A stretch of DNA of 64,000 bases from Antricoccus suffuscus (GTDB lineage: Bacteria; Actinomycetota; Actinomycetes; Mycobacteriales; Antricoccaceae): contig NZ_PVUE01000002.1 in NCBI RefSeq assembly GCF_003003235.1, forward strand, positions 372,001-436,000, in the 5' to 3' direction. Made by a program: the position numbers and the translations under genes. Below the pieces are notes generated by a model. The model was given only the letters and a program-made list of their open reading frames with translations. It was not told where the DNA came from and did no database searches. This document shows positions 34,551 to 43,063 of this stretch, piece by piece; position 1 is the first letter of the stretch, and the number at the start of each line of letters is the position of its first letter.

Positions 34551-35773
34551 GATTTGATCGCCGGCCGGGTGAGCAGGGAGCCGTCGGCTATGCCGCGTGC
34601 TACCAGGGTGCGCGCTACTTTGCCGGTCGAGGTCGTCGGCATTTTGTCGACGGCATGCCAGCGTCTTGGGAGGGCTTCGGCGCGCAGCGACCGCCTAGCA
34701 AGTGCCCGCACGGTGGCGATGTCGGTGTCCGTAGCGAGCTGAAGCACGGCGATGACCACTTGGCCCAGACGAGGATGTGGTCGACCAACGACCGCCGCGG
34801 ACCGGACTCCGGGCAGCGACATGAGGACCGACTCGACGTCTTCGGCGATGACTGTCGATCCGCCCGTGAGAATTGCGGCATCGGATCGGCCCCGGACGAT
34901 AAGGTCGCCGTCACTGGACAGCGTTGCCAGGTCGCCGACGGTTGCAAACCCCTCAGCATCGACAAGCAGCGGCCCGTCGACGCCGACATACCCGAGAGAC
35001 GTGTACGGCGATCGCGACCACAGCACACCGCTGCGGAGGTCGAGCTCGACGCCGGGGAAGGCCCGCATCGGACGCGGGACCTGGCGCGCCGCAACGAACG
35101 ATAGTTCGGTCGCGCCATAGTACTCGAGGAGCGAGATCCCCTGTGCAGTAGCGGTTTTCGTGACGTGGTCGGGCAGCGCAGCCCCGGCGACAACGGCGCT
35201 CCGGAGTCGGCTAGGGCGGGTGGCGAGCAGTGACATGAGCACGGTCGGCACGCAGTGCACGGCCGTGGCTTCGCTAGTTGCCTCAGTGAGGTGGGCCCCG
35301 AGCCATAGGGTGTGCATGGCACCGAACAGGTGCAGTGTCGAGTGCAGTGGCCCGGTGAGCCCGACCGTGTCGGTCGCACGAAGACCGGCGAGTTCGGCAA
35401 GCGGCGCGAAGGAATCTGTCCAGGACGCGGCGGTCCTCGCCACGGGCCGCGGATGTCCGCTCGATCCGGAAGTGACTGCCACCAGAAACGTGCCTGGTGG
35501 GGGTTCGTCAATGGTGTCGACCGCGTGTGCCGGATCGGCGATGATGACCGGTCGGCCGCGTGTGATGGCGGCGTACAACAAGGTGAGGGTGCGCAGGGGG
35601 TCGACGCTTGAGGCGTCGACCGATCCGCTCGCGGGGAGCTCCAGGCGGGCGATCTCATCGGCAAACTGCCGATAGCTCAGGGTGCGCCCGCCGAGCGTGA
35701 GCGCCGGGCTATCGGGAGAGCCGCGCAGCCACACGCCCAACTCTCCCAGCCGCGCGGGGTCAGTGACTGTCAC
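34547..35773 (-). CDS. Class I adenylate-forming acyl-CoA ligase embedded in the biotin-uptake operon
   Basis: A 408-residue, shorter than usual (about 500) AMP-binding ligase. P-loop VTSGSSGHPRPVART near 110, A5 YYGATELSF, A7 ATVGDLA, A8 RGRSDAAILTGG and the C-terminal catalytic lysine in MPTTSTGKVAR. So it should adenylate a carboxylic acid and make its CoA ester. GTG 35773 is used, overlapping the bioY stop by 14 nt; GTG 35794 is an alternative. Placement between BioY and a thiolase points to biotin, pimelate or a dicarboxylate as substrate, but no direct evidence is in the sequence. Confidence 0.87.
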   Translation of the reverse strand: MTVTDPARLGELGVWLRGSPDSPALTLGGRTLSYRQFADEIARLELPASGSVDASSVDPLRTLTLLYAAITRGRPVIIADPAHAVDTIDEPPPGTFLVAVTSGSSGHPRPVARTAASWTDSFAPLAELAGLRATDTVGLTGPLHSTLHLFGAMHTLWLGAHLTEATSEATAVHCVPTVLMSLLATRPSRLRSAVVAGAALPDHVTKTATAQGISLLEYYGATELSFVAARQVPRPMRAFPGVELDLRSGVLWSRSPYTSLGYVGVDGPLLVDAEGFATVGDLATLSSDGDLIVRGRSDAAILTGGSTVIAEDVESVLMSLPGVRSAAVVGRPHPRLGQVVIAVLQLATDTDIATVRALARRSLRAEALPRRWHAVDKMPTTSTGKVARTLVARGIADGSLLTRPAIKS

Positions 35774-36383
35774 TGCCGACCCGGACCCGCGCACGCGTGT
35801 TGGTGACCAGCAAATCCGGGTACGCGCGATGCACTTGTTTGGCGACGAGCACGGTGGCGACCACCTTGATCAGGTCGCCTGGAAGGAACTTGAACGAGTC
35901 GACCACCGCGCCCCACATCGGCAGGTGCAGGTTCATTGCGGTGACCGGTATGCCGACGGCGTAGATCAGCACAATGCCGCCGATCGCGGTAATCACGAAG
36001 GCCGCCCACAACGGGTAGGCCGGAAGAATCTTCGCAGTGAAGTAGCCGATGAACAGCACGCCGAGCAACCATCCGTACACGTAGCCGGCCGACGGAGACG
36101 TGGTGTACCAGGAGATCCCGCCGCGACCACCGGACAGAAGCGGCAAACCGGCGATAGTAAGGACGTGAAACAGCAAAACGGCGAGGAATCCTTTGCGGGC
36201 GCCGATGATGGCTCCAGTCAGCATGACGCCGAGTGTCTGGAACGTGATAGGCACCGCGGTGGACCCGATCGCAAGCGACCCCGGAAGCCCGAGCGCTGCG
36301 ATGAGTGCCGCGAAGATGGCGATCTGGGCAAGATCGCGCGCGGAGTTACGTCGGTGAGACAAGTGATGGGTCCTCTCGTGCAT
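35760..36383 (-). CDS. bioY: Biotin-specific ECF substrate-binding protein BioY
   Basis: A 207-residue membrane protein with six hydrophobic segments. The BioY signature is seen as AVPITFQTLGVMLTGAIIG and the following GARKGF plus a GLPLLSGGRGG and SAGYVYGW segment, which line the biotin site. It is the first gene of bioY-ligase-thiolase-bioM-bioN. ATG 36383 has no ribosome site; a TTG at 36362 has AGAGGA 9 nt upstream and may be the true start. The upstream region carries the BioQ operator. Confidence 0.94.
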   Translation of the reverse strand: MHERTHHLSHRRNSARDLAQIAIFAALIAALGLPGSLAIGSTAVPITFQTLGVMLTGAIIGARKGFLAVLLFHVLTIAGLPLLSGGRGGISWYTTSPSAGYVYGWLLGVLFIGYFTAKILPAYPLWAAFVITAIGGIVLIYAVGIPVTAMNLHLPMWGAVVDSFKFLPGDLIKVVATVLVAKQVHRAYPDLLVTNTRARVRVGSDSH

Positions 36384-36422
36384 GCCAGGCTGCGGCCGGG
36401 TTCAAATCTGAGGTCGCCGTCC

Positions 36423-36453
36423 CCTGAACGCTGTTCAGTGAACGGCGTTCAGG
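36423..36453. promoter_or_regulatory. Tandem BioQ operator between bioY and the TetR gene
   Basis: Two 13-bp palindromes, TGAACGCTGTTCA and TGAACGGCGTTCA, separated by one G, make a 31-bp inverted repeat with one mismatch. TGAAC-N3-GTTAC-type sites are the known operator of the TetR-family biotin regulator BioQ in Corynebacterium. The site is 39 bp before bioY and 42 bp before the regulator, so it can repress both. TAAGGT at 36455-36460 is a possible -10 for the regulator. Confidence 0.8.
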
Positions 36454-36495
36454 TTAAGGTAGGTCGAGTGCTGACGTCAACTGAGAGAACGGGAT

Positions 36496-37083
36496 ATGGC
36501 GGGGACCATTACGCGCGCGGACATTTTGGGTGGAGCGTTATCGCTGTTAGACAGCGGTGGCCTTCCCGCGCTGGCCATGCGGCGAATCGCGGCCGAATTC
36601 GGCGTTCAACAGAGCGCGCTCTATTGGCACTTCAACAGCAAGCAGGAGTTGCTGGCGGGACTCGCAGATCACATTCTTGATCACGTCGCCGCCGTCGAAG
36701 GCGCAACCTGGCAAGAGCGGATCACCGACCTGTCGCTGAGTCTGCGCACCGAGCTATTGGCGCATAAGGACGGCGCCGAGCTGGTCGCGACCGCCTTCGC
36801 GTTCAAGCTTGGATCCAAGGCGCTGTTTCGAAGTTTCGCCGATGAGCTGAGCCGTGCGGGACTCGTACCGGAAGACGCGGAAACAGCAGCTTCCGTACTG
36901 CTGCACTTCGTCTTGGGCTACACGACAAACGAGCAGCAGCATTGGCAGGCCGCCGACCTGGGTGCCATCAGTGGGGAGGACACGCTGGACGACGACCTGG
37001 GCCGCCAGTTCTCGACCGATCGCTTCGTCCGCGGGGTCGCACTCATTCTGGCCGGAGCTCACTCTCGACTGAATCCGACCTAG
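36496..37083 (+). CDS. bioQ: TetR-family biotin regulator (BioQ)
   Basis: A 195-residue TetR protein. The HTH is at residues about 25-47 (MRRIAAEFGVQQSALYWHF) and the C-terminal half fits TetR_C. It is divergent from bioY, with a tandem TGAACN3GTTCA operator between them. This context, together with the match of the operator to the published BioQ motif, identifies it as BioQ with good support. GAGAACGGGAT precedes ATG 36496. It is expected to repress the biotin operon and itself when biotin is plentiful; in corynebacteria the signal acts through other factors and is not settled. Confidence 0.8.
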   Translation: MAGTITRADILGGALSLLDSGGLPALAMRRIAAEFGVQQSALYWHFNSKQELLAGLADHILDHVAAVEGATWQERITDLSLSLRTELLAHKDGAELVATAFAFKLGSKALFRSFADELSRAGLVPEDAETAASVLLHFVLGYTTNEQQHWQAADLGAISGEDTLDDDLGRQFSTDRFVRGVALILAGAHSRLNPT

Positions 37084-37124
37084 GCAACTTTGCCGGGCCG
37101 CGCCGCGAATGCAAAGGTGGATGC

Positions 37125-38066
37125 ATGACAAAGACAGTTGTAGCAACGGCATTTGGTGGACCGGCCGTACTTCGGGTCATCGACGAACCGGACCCGACCC
37201 CCGGGGCGGGAGAAGTACTCGTGGAGCTGCGCGCGATCGGGGTCAACCCGTTCGACTATAAGGTCTACAGCGGCGAGTTTGGCACGGATGAGTCAACCTT
37301 GCCGCTACGCCTAGGCGGCGAAGCGTCGGGCGTAGTCACGGCCGTCGGTCAGGGCGCCGTTGGCCCCGCGGGGGCGGTGAATGTCGGCGATGAGGTAATC
37401 CTGTCGGCGGTGCCGGGTGCGTACACCGAGCGGGTCGTCGTACCGGGTGATTCGGTGATCCCGAAAATCGCGCACTTCGACTGGGAGTCCGCGGCAGGTT
37501 GGCCGGCGGTGTCCGGTACGGCGGACGAAGCGCTGGAGACGGTCGGCCTCGGCGAAGGCGAGACGGTCTTGGTGCATGGGGGCGCCGGCGGCGTGGGACT
37601 GCTCGTCATTCAGCTATCCAAGATTCGCGGTGCCACGGTGATTGCGACCGCCCGCGAGGCCAACCACGATGCCCTGCGCGAACTCGGCGCGATCCCAATC
37701 ACTTACGGCGAGGGCCTAATCGACAGAGTGCGTTCGGTGGCGCCCGACGAGATCGATGCGGCGATAGATACCGTCGGTACGGACGAAGCCGTTGATGTCT
37801 CGCTCGAGCTCCTCGCCGACCGTAAGCGGCTGGTGACGATCTCCGCGTTTGAGCGAGCGGGCAAAGAGGGGTTCCCGGCTATCGGCGGCGCCAGCCCGAA
37901 GAGCGGTGAGATCCGGCGTGCGTCGAGACTAAAGTTGGCCGAGCTCGCGGCTTCGAAGGGGATCACCGTGAAGGTCGCCAAGACGTTTCCGCTGGCGAAT
38001 GCGGCTCAGGCGCACGCGGAGCTCCAACAGGCCCACCCCAGTGGCAAGTTTGTGCTGATCCCATAA
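37125..38066 (+). CDS. NADPH:quinone oxidoreductase-like MDR protein
   Basis: A 313-residue medium-chain dehydrogenase without catalytic zinc. Start RVIDEPDPTPGAGEVLVEL, a substrate-domain motif IGVNPFDYKVYSG, NADP motif VLVHGGAGGVGLLVIQL near 150 and the ending HPSGKFVLIP typical of quinone reductases. AAGGTGG precedes ATG 37125. It follows bioQ by 41 nt on the same strand and may be part of its transcript. Substrate unknown. Confidence 0.88.
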   Translation: MTKTVVATAFGGPAVLRVIDEPDPTPGAGEVLVELRAIGVNPFDYKVYSGEFGTDESTLPLRLGGEASGVVTAVGQGAVGPAGAVNVGDEVILSAVPGAYTERVVVPGDSVIPKIAHFDWESAAGWPAVSGTADEALETVGLGEGETVLVHGGAGGVGLLVIQLSKIRGATVIATAREANHDALRELGAIPITYGEGLIDRVRSVAPDEIDAAIDTVGTDEAVDVSLELLADRKRLVTISAFERAGKEGFPAIGGASPKSGEIRRASRLKLAELAASKGITVKVAKTFPLANAAQAHAELQQAHPSGKFVLIP

Positions 38067-38108
38067 ACCGGCAAAGTGCCGACACCCGGTCCGAGAGTGC
38101 CGCGCTTC

Positions 38109-39692
38109 TCAGGCGGGGCACACCAGTCCGTTCGGTGGCAGCGACAGCGAAATGAGGTAGTCGTCGACGGCGTTGCTGACACAGCTGGTCTTGGGGTACG
38201 CCGTATGCCCGTCGCCGTCCCAGGTCAGCAATCGAGCCGTCCCTAGCGCCTTGGTCAAGTTGATGGCACCGGCGTAGGGCGTCGCCGGGTCGTTTGTCGT
38301 ACCGATGACAAGGCTCGGCGCGGCCGTCGGCGCGGTGATGGTGGGCAGCGGATGGCGACGCGTCGGCCACGGCGTACAGGTGTAAAGACTCCAGGCGAAG
38401 GATCCGCCGAACATCGGGTACTGCTCGGCCCAGGCATTCGAGTAGGACTCGACCTGGTCGAGGCTAACGACTTGCGTCGAGTCGTTGCAGTCGATGGCCG
38501 CGTTGGCATCGAGCAGGTTGCTGAAGTGGACTGTGCCACTGGAGTCGGTGTAACGCCCGTTGTACGAGTCGGCCAGCGTGAATACTCCGGTCGGGTCGCC
38601 AGCCTTTGCGGATGCGATCGCCTTACTGAGCTCGTCCCAACTCGTCTCGTCGTACATCGCCGAGATAATGGCGGTCGTGACGATCCCATCGGTCGCTTTG
38701 CGCGTCTCCTTGGGATCCGGACTCGCGATCGGGGCGGCCGCGGTCTGCTGAAGTAGCGCGGTGACCTCGGCGGCCGGGTCAGAATCGAGCGGGCACGCCG
38801 AGCCCTGGGCGATGCAGTGCTGTAGGAACCGGTTGTAGGCGTTCTCGAATCCGCCGGCCTGTTGGTGATCGGACTCGACGTCGTTGAGCGTCGGGTCGAC
38901 CGCGCCGTCGAGGACAAAAGCGCGCACCCGGTTGGGGAACAATGTCGCGTACACCGCGCCCAGCTCGGTGCCGTAGGAGTACCCGAGGTAGCTGAGCTTG
39001 TCATCGCCCAACGCGTTGCGGATCAGATCCAGGTCGCGGGCTGTCTCAACCGTATTGAGATGTTCGAGGTTCGGGTACTTGCTCAGACAGTCGGATGCGA
39101 ACTGATGTGCGTGGTTGGTGAAATTGGTGATTTCTGCTGGCGTGTTGGGGCGAGGCGGGCTCGCTGCCTCGGCATCCTTCTGCGCCCTGTCGAGGCAGAC
39201 CAGCGGGGCACTGTTGCCGACGCCTCGCGGATCGAATCCGACGACGTCGAAACGTTGCAGAATGCCCATGGGCAGTGACAGCGATAAACCGATTGCGAGG
39301 TCTGCGCCCGAGCCGCCTGGACCTCCGGGGTTGACCACGAGCGAACCGATGCGGTTGGACTGACCGGCCAGGTGTGCCTTCACGAGGAACAGCGACAACG
39401 TCTTCGCGTCGGGGTGGGCATAGTCGACCGGTACGTCGAGCCGGCCGCAGCCGTAGGTGATATCGCGGTCCGAGTTGGGCTGGCCGGACAGCTGCGGTTT
39501 GATCAAGTTTGTGCAGTCGTCCCAGGTGATGTTGGGAGTCGGCGGTGTGGGTAGCGGCGCGAGCGGGTCGACGTACGCCGAAGCCGGATTTGACATTGCC
39601 GGCGTCGCCAGTCCGGTGACGGTAGAGGTGCATCCGGCCGTGACCAGCAGCACGCCGATGAGCGTGCCCAGCATCAACGACGAACGGCGCAC
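38109..39692 (-). CDS. Secreted lipoprotein alpha/beta-hydrolase, tripeptidyl aminopeptidase type (S33)
   Basis: A 527-residue exported protein. The N-terminus has RRSS, a hydrophobic core LMLGTLIGVLLVTAGC and a lipobox VTAGC, so it is probably a lipoprotein. The hydrolase core shows VNPGGPGGSG (oxyanion), FDPRGVG and the nucleophile elbow GYSYGTELGAVYA; the C-terminal TAP-like domain ends with TWDGDGHTAY containing the His. Similar to Streptomyces Slp peptidases and mycobacterial CaeA/Hip1. GTG 39692 is chosen because GGAG lies 8 nt upstream. It may trim peptides outside the cell. Confidence 0.9.
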   Translation of the reverse strand: MRRSSLMLGTLIGVLLVTAGCTSTVTGLATPAMSNPASAYVDPLAPLPTPPTPNITWDDCTNLIKPQLSGQPNSDRDITYGCGRLDVPVDYAHPDAKTLSLFLVKAHLAGQSNRIGSLVVNPGGPGGSGADLAIGLSLSLPMGILQRFDVVGFDPRGVGNSAPLVCLDRAQKDAEAASPPRPNTPAEITNFTNHAHQFASDCLSKYPNLEHLNTVETARDLDLIRNALGDDKLSYLGYSYGTELGAVYATLFPNRVRAFVLDGAVDPTLNDVESDHQQAGGFENAYNRFLQHCIAQGSACPLDSDPAAEVTALLQQTAAAPIASPDPKETRKATDGIVTTAIISAMYDETSWDELSKAIASAKAGDPTGVFTLADSYNGRYTDSSGTVHFSNLLDANAAIDCNDSTQVVSLDQVESYSNAWAEQYPMFGGSFAWSLYTCTPWPTRRHPLPTITAPTAAPSLVIGTTNDPATPYAGAINLTKALGTARLLTWDGDGHTAYPKTSCVSNAVDDYLISLSLPPNGLVCPA

Positions 39693-39726
39693 TGGCGGAT
39701 CTCCGGAACTTCTAGGCCAATCGTGA

Positions 39727-40812
39727 TCAGGATGATGTGTCTGCGGACAGCACGTCGGCCAAGTCGTAGCTGACCGGTGTATCGAGCTGGTCGAACCTGC
39801 ACGAGCTGGCCTCGCGGTCGTCACGCCACCTGACGAACTTGGCGACGTGCCTGAACCGGAAACCTTCCAACTGGTCGTACTGCACCTCGACGACGCGTTC
39901 GGGGCGCAATGGTTGCCAGCTGAGGTCTTTGGCCGAGTTCCACCGGCTGACCGCCCCAGGCATCCGCTCCGGGTCGTTCTCCTGGGGCGACTGCCAGTCA
40001 CTCCACGGATGGTCGATCAGCGCGTTCTCGCGATACGGGGCGAGCTCGTCGACCAGTTCGGCACGGCGCTTCATCGTGAACGCCGCCGCCGCACCGACGA
40101 ACTGCAGCGACCCGTGGTCGTCGTACAGACCGAGCAACAGCGATCCCACGATCGGACCACTCTTGTGCCACCGGAATCCGACCAGCACGCAGTCCGCGGT
40201 GCGTTGGTGTTTGAGTTTGATGAATACCCGTTTGCCTGGCTGATAGGAAGAATCGAGTGGTTTGGCGATGACGCCGTCGAGACCGGCGCCCTCGAAGACG
40301 TCGAACCAACTGTTCGCTACCGCCGCGTCGGCGGTGGACGGAGTCGCGTAGAACGGGGGGCGGATCCGGTCAAGAGCGGTCGCAAGATGGGTACGACGGA
40401 CGGACAGCGGTTGGTCGGTCAGGTCTTCGTCACCGTCGACGATCATGTCGAACGCGACGTACGACGCAGGTGTCTGCTCCTGAAGCAGGGCGACTCTGGA
40501 CGCCGCAGGGTGGATCCGTGCCTGCAACATCTCGAACTCGAGCCGGTCACCGGACTGGATCACCAACTCGCCGTCGATCACGCACCGTTGCGGCAACTGA
40601 GACCGAACCTCTTCGACGATCTCCGGGAAGTAGCGAGTCAGGGGCTTGCCGCCGCGGCTGCACAGCTCGACCTCATCGCCGTCACGGAAGATGATGCACC
40701 TGAAGCCGTCCCATTTGGGTTCGTAGAGCCAGCCGTCGCCCTCAGGTAGCGTGCGGGCGGCCTTCGCCAGGATGGGTGTGAGCGGAAATTCGACAGATAG
40801 GTCCACCCGCAT
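39727..40812 (-). CDS. ligC: ATP-dependent DNA ligase, LigC type
   Basis: A 361-residue ligase: nucleotidyltransferase domain with the adenylated Lys in YEPKWDGFR near residue 33, DGELVI (motif III), FDMIVDG (IIIa), GLDGVIAKPL (IV) and KLKHQRTADCVLVGF (V), then an OB-fold with RPERVVEVQYD near the C-terminus. It matches mycobacterial LigC (Rv3731), which in M. tuberculosis lies beside Prim-PolC. Here the polymerase is 15 kb away. It probably seals gaps in base-excision or end-joining repair. ATG 40812 has no clear ribosome site. Confidence 0.92.
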   Translation of the reverse strand: MRVDLSVEFPLTPILAKAARTLPEGDGWLYEPKWDGFRCIIFRDGDEVELCSRGGKPLTRYFPEIVEEVRSQLPQRCVIDGELVIQSGDRLEFEMLQARIHPAASRVALLQEQTPASYVAFDMIVDGDEDLTDQPLSVRRTHLATALDRIRPPFYATPSTADAAVANSWFDVFEGAGLDGVIAKPLDSSYQPGKRVFIKLKHQRTADCVLVGFRWHKSGPIVGSLLLGLYDDHGSLQFVGAAAAFTMKRRAELVDELAPYRENALIDHPWSDWQSPQENDPERMPGAVSRWNSAKDLSWQPLRPERVVEVQYDQLEGFRFRHVAKFVRWRDDREASSCRFDQLDTPVSYDLADVLSADTSS

Positions 40813-40837
40813 AGTCCATCACGGGCGCGGACTTCTG

Positions 40838-41287
40838 TCAGGAGGGCTGGCCGGCTTTCTGGTTGATGCTGCCGCCCGGCGGATCGGTCGGCAGGCCGGC
40901 TTGCTTCCAGCCGTCGAAGCCGCCCTCCACATGGACGACGTCCGTGTATCCCTTGTCGCGGAGGACGGCGGCGACCGGCCCCGAGCCGCGAACCGAACCG
41001 CACGATACGACGATAGGGGTGTCCAGACCCTTTGCAGCCGGCAGCTTCTGCGCGGACGCCTGGTCAAACAGGGCATCGAGCTCGTTTCGATCCACCGCCG
41101 TGGCGCCGGGAATCGTGCCCGCGGTGGCACGGCCGGTTTCCGAGCGTACGTCGATGTGGAAAGCGCCGTCCGCGATGCGGGTGGCCGCGTCCTGGGGAGT
41201 GACGAGCGGCGCAAGCGCCCCCGCATCTTCAAGTGACAGGTCCACCGCTGGCTGTGCGGCGGCCGCGGAGGGCGTGCGGTCGGTCAT
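40838..41287 (-). CDS. Single-domain rhodanese
   Basis: A 149-residue protein with one rhodanese domain (residues about 28-135). HIDVRSETGRATAGTIPGA is the first motif and the active Cys lies in VVSCGSVRGSGPVAA. The last residues GGFDGWKQAGLPTD are typical of rhodaneses. AAGGAG lies 5 nt before ATG 41287. It stands alone and is not next to sulfur-transfer genes, so the sulfur donor and acceptor cannot be named. Confidence 0.85.
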   Translation of the reverse strand: MTDRTPSAAAAQPAVDLSLEDAGALAPLVTPQDAATRIADGAFHIDVRSETGRATAGTIPGATAVDRNELDALFDQASAQKLPAAKGLDTPIVVSCGSVRGSGPVAAVLRDKGYTDVVHVEGGFDGWKQAGLPTDPPGGSINQKAGQPS

Positions 41288-41327
41288 GGGAACTCCTTGG
41301 TATTTGGGCGAACTGCTAAGCGCACGT

Positions 41328-41912
41328 CTAGCGTAGCCGGGCAGCGGGCGCCTCCGCGGCCTCGACGTGGATTGTCGTGCGCAGCGGTCGCGGAGTTGGA
41401 CCGTCGAAGGCATACGACAGGTGCGGGAGAACCGTATTTGTCACGCGCGCGACCGCGTCCGCGATGTCGTAAGGCGATTCGACCCACAGGGTCAAGTGCA
41501 GACGGGTTATCTCACCAACGCTACTGAGCTTGGCGCGCGCCCGCGCGATGCCGGGCTGTGCGATTGTGTCGGCCTCGACGCAGTCGGCCAGCGCCGCAGC
41601 GGATGCGGTCACGGTGCCGTCATGGCCACGGTCCAACTCGATCCGAGTCGATCCCTGCGTGCGGATCTGAGCCGATACCCACCAGACGCACAGTCCCGCA
41701 ATCACGAGCATTACTGCGCCGGCCGTCGGCCAGAACCACGTCCCGTTGGCGCCGTACCAGTGTGCGGTGGGATCGCTCACGACCGGGCTTTTCGCCCGTG
41801 CGGATCCGAATACCGAACCACTCTGTAGCAGCGCAAGCACCCCGATGACAACGAGGACGATGCCGATCAGGATGAGGAAAACCCGGTTGATGCGGTCAAC
41901 GCGCGGTGTCAT
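41328..41912 (-). CDS. AmaP-like membrane anchor of the Asp23 module
   Basis: A 194-residue protein with two N-terminal transmembrane helices (FLILIGIVLVVIGVLAL and AVMLVIAGLCVWWV) followed by a cytosolic domain of about 115 residues. This two-helix architecture fits the alkaline-shock-response membrane anchor AmaP, which ties Asp23 to the membrane in Gram-positive bacteria. GAGGAGC is 6 nt before ATG 41912, and it overlaps the previous gene by 17 bp. Last gene of the module. Confidence 0.7.
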   Translation of the reverse strand: MTPRVDRINRVFLILIGIVLVVIGVLALLQSGSVFGSARAKSPVVSDPTAHWYGANGTWFWPTAGAVMLVIAGLCVWWVSAQIRTQGSTRIELDRGHDGTVTASAAALADCVEADTIAQPGIARARAKLSSVGEITRLHLTLWVESPYDIADAVARVTNTVLPHLSYAFDGPTPRPLRTTIHVEAAEAPAARLR

Positions 41913-42507
41913 GATCACGCTCCTCGGCAGGTCGTCCGCCGACGGCGACGCGACTCGGACCGCGCGCATCCTTCGGCTGGCCGGACGAGACCTCGACCCG
42001 CAGCGTCGGTGCGCTCGTCCACGGGATCTTGCGCATCGTCTCTGACAGGACCTGACTGAGCATGACTTCGATCCGCTGCGGATCGGCCATCGGGACGTCG
42101 GCCACCACCCGCGCGCCGCGCGCTGAGACCTCGGAGCTCGCCGACGCCACGCCGGACACAGACTCGGCCTGACGGCGCAGGATCTGAGCCACTGCACGTG
42201 CGGATGCAACGACTTCGACCGTGTCTTTGGGCTTGCGCAGACCGATAATTCGCGCGCGCGCCGCGACTCCGGAGATGATCAGAACAATGCCGACCACGAC
42301 GACGATCGTCGAGACAAGTACGACGGACTCGGCGTTCCATGGTGTCGATCGCAGCGTGGCAAGCCACTTGTCGGTGGGCACGACGAAGTGCGCGCCGCCG
42401 AAGAGTGACACGAGGACCTCGATGACACCGGCAAGGCCGGCGACCAGCAGCACCAGCCCGAGCAGCGCCGAGAGCAGTCGATTGATAACCCGGTTTGCCG
42501 TTGTCAT
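41896..42507 (-). CDS. DUF6286-like membrane protein of the Asp23 module
   Basis: A 203-residue protein with two N-terminal transmembrane helices (LLSALLGLVLLVAGLAGV and VVLVSTIVVVVGIVLIIS) and a C-terminal cytosolic domain that is predicted to be mixed alpha/beta. The layout matches the DUF6286 family, which accompanies Asp23 genes in actinobacteria. Overlaps its upstream neighbour by 4 bp. Function is likely envelope-stress anchoring, by association. Confidence 0.75.
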   Translation of the reverse strand: MTTANRVINRLLSALLGLVLLVAGLAGVIEVLVSLFGGAHFVVPTDKWLATLRSTPWNAESVVLVSTIVVVVGIVLIISGVAARARIIGLRKPKDTVEVVASARAVAQILRRQAESVSGVASASSEVSARGARVVADVPMADPQRIEVMLSQVLSETMRKIPWTSAPTLRVEVSSGQPKDARGPSRVAVGGRPAEERDHDTAR

Positions 42508-42881
42508 TGGACTCTGGTGACTCGTGTCTGGTTGACCGGTACCGCCTCTACGTCGACACCGTCCACGTGGAGCCCGCAGAGATGCTGCACAGCACGACTG
42601 ATCTCGGCGCGCACAGAAGCCGACACCTCGATGATCCGGCGGGGGTAAACGACAGGCACCCGCACCGAGAGATGCACGTGGGAACCCATGACGTCTGCTC
42701 GCGCGCGAATCGGTGGCATCTTCGACGCACTCGGCGCCGACCGCGCAGACAACACGCCGTCCGCGTCACGACACGCAAAGGCGGCGACACGTTCAACGAC
42801 ATTGGGAGCGATCCGGGTGAGGCCGCGGGTGCCGGGATCAACTACCGTCGGCCCAACATCACCCGGGGACTGCGAAGTCAT
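42504..42881 (-). CDS. Asp23/Gls24 family protein (second copy)
   Basis: A 125-residue protein with the Asp23 fold: GLTRIAPNVVERVAAFACRDADGV near the N-terminus and VHLSVRVPVVYPRRIIEVSA in the middle, each a hallmark segment of the family. Lies between a small membrane protein and DUF6286, with 4-bp overlaps on both sides. Probably part of a membrane-associated envelope-stress complex. Confidence 0.82.
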   Translation of the reverse strand: MTSQSPGDVGPTVVDPGTRGLTRIAPNVVERVAAFACRDADGVLSARSAPSASKMPPIRARADVMGSHVHLSVRVPVVYPRRIIEVSASVRAEISRAVQHLCGLHVDGVDVEAVPVNQTRVTRVQ

Positions 42882-43063
42882 GAGCGGTCGCGGCCTTTTG
42901 TCCGCAGTATGGAGCCGACGTCTAGCTCACCGTCGAGCACGCGGCCGAGGATAAGCCCGATAGCGCCGAGCGCTACGACGAGTAGGAAGCCGGGGAAACC
43001 GCCGATGATGGCCGCGAGGCCGATGCCCATGCCGGCGAGAAGACCAATCTGTGCTGAAGTCAC
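42878..43063 (-). CDS. Small two-helix membrane protein of the Asp23 module
   Basis: A 61-residue protein with two hydrophobic helices (IGLLAGMGIGLAAIIGGF and LLVVALGAIGLILGRVL), glycine-rich like DUF2273-type partners of Asp23. It is real, because it overlaps genes on both sides by 4 bp with the same strand and start type. Role: probable membrane scaffold for the Asp23 proteins. Confidence 0.75.
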   Translation of the reverse strand: MTSAQIGLLAGMGIGLAAIIGGFPGFLLVVALGAIGLILGRVLDGELDVGSILRTKGRDRS

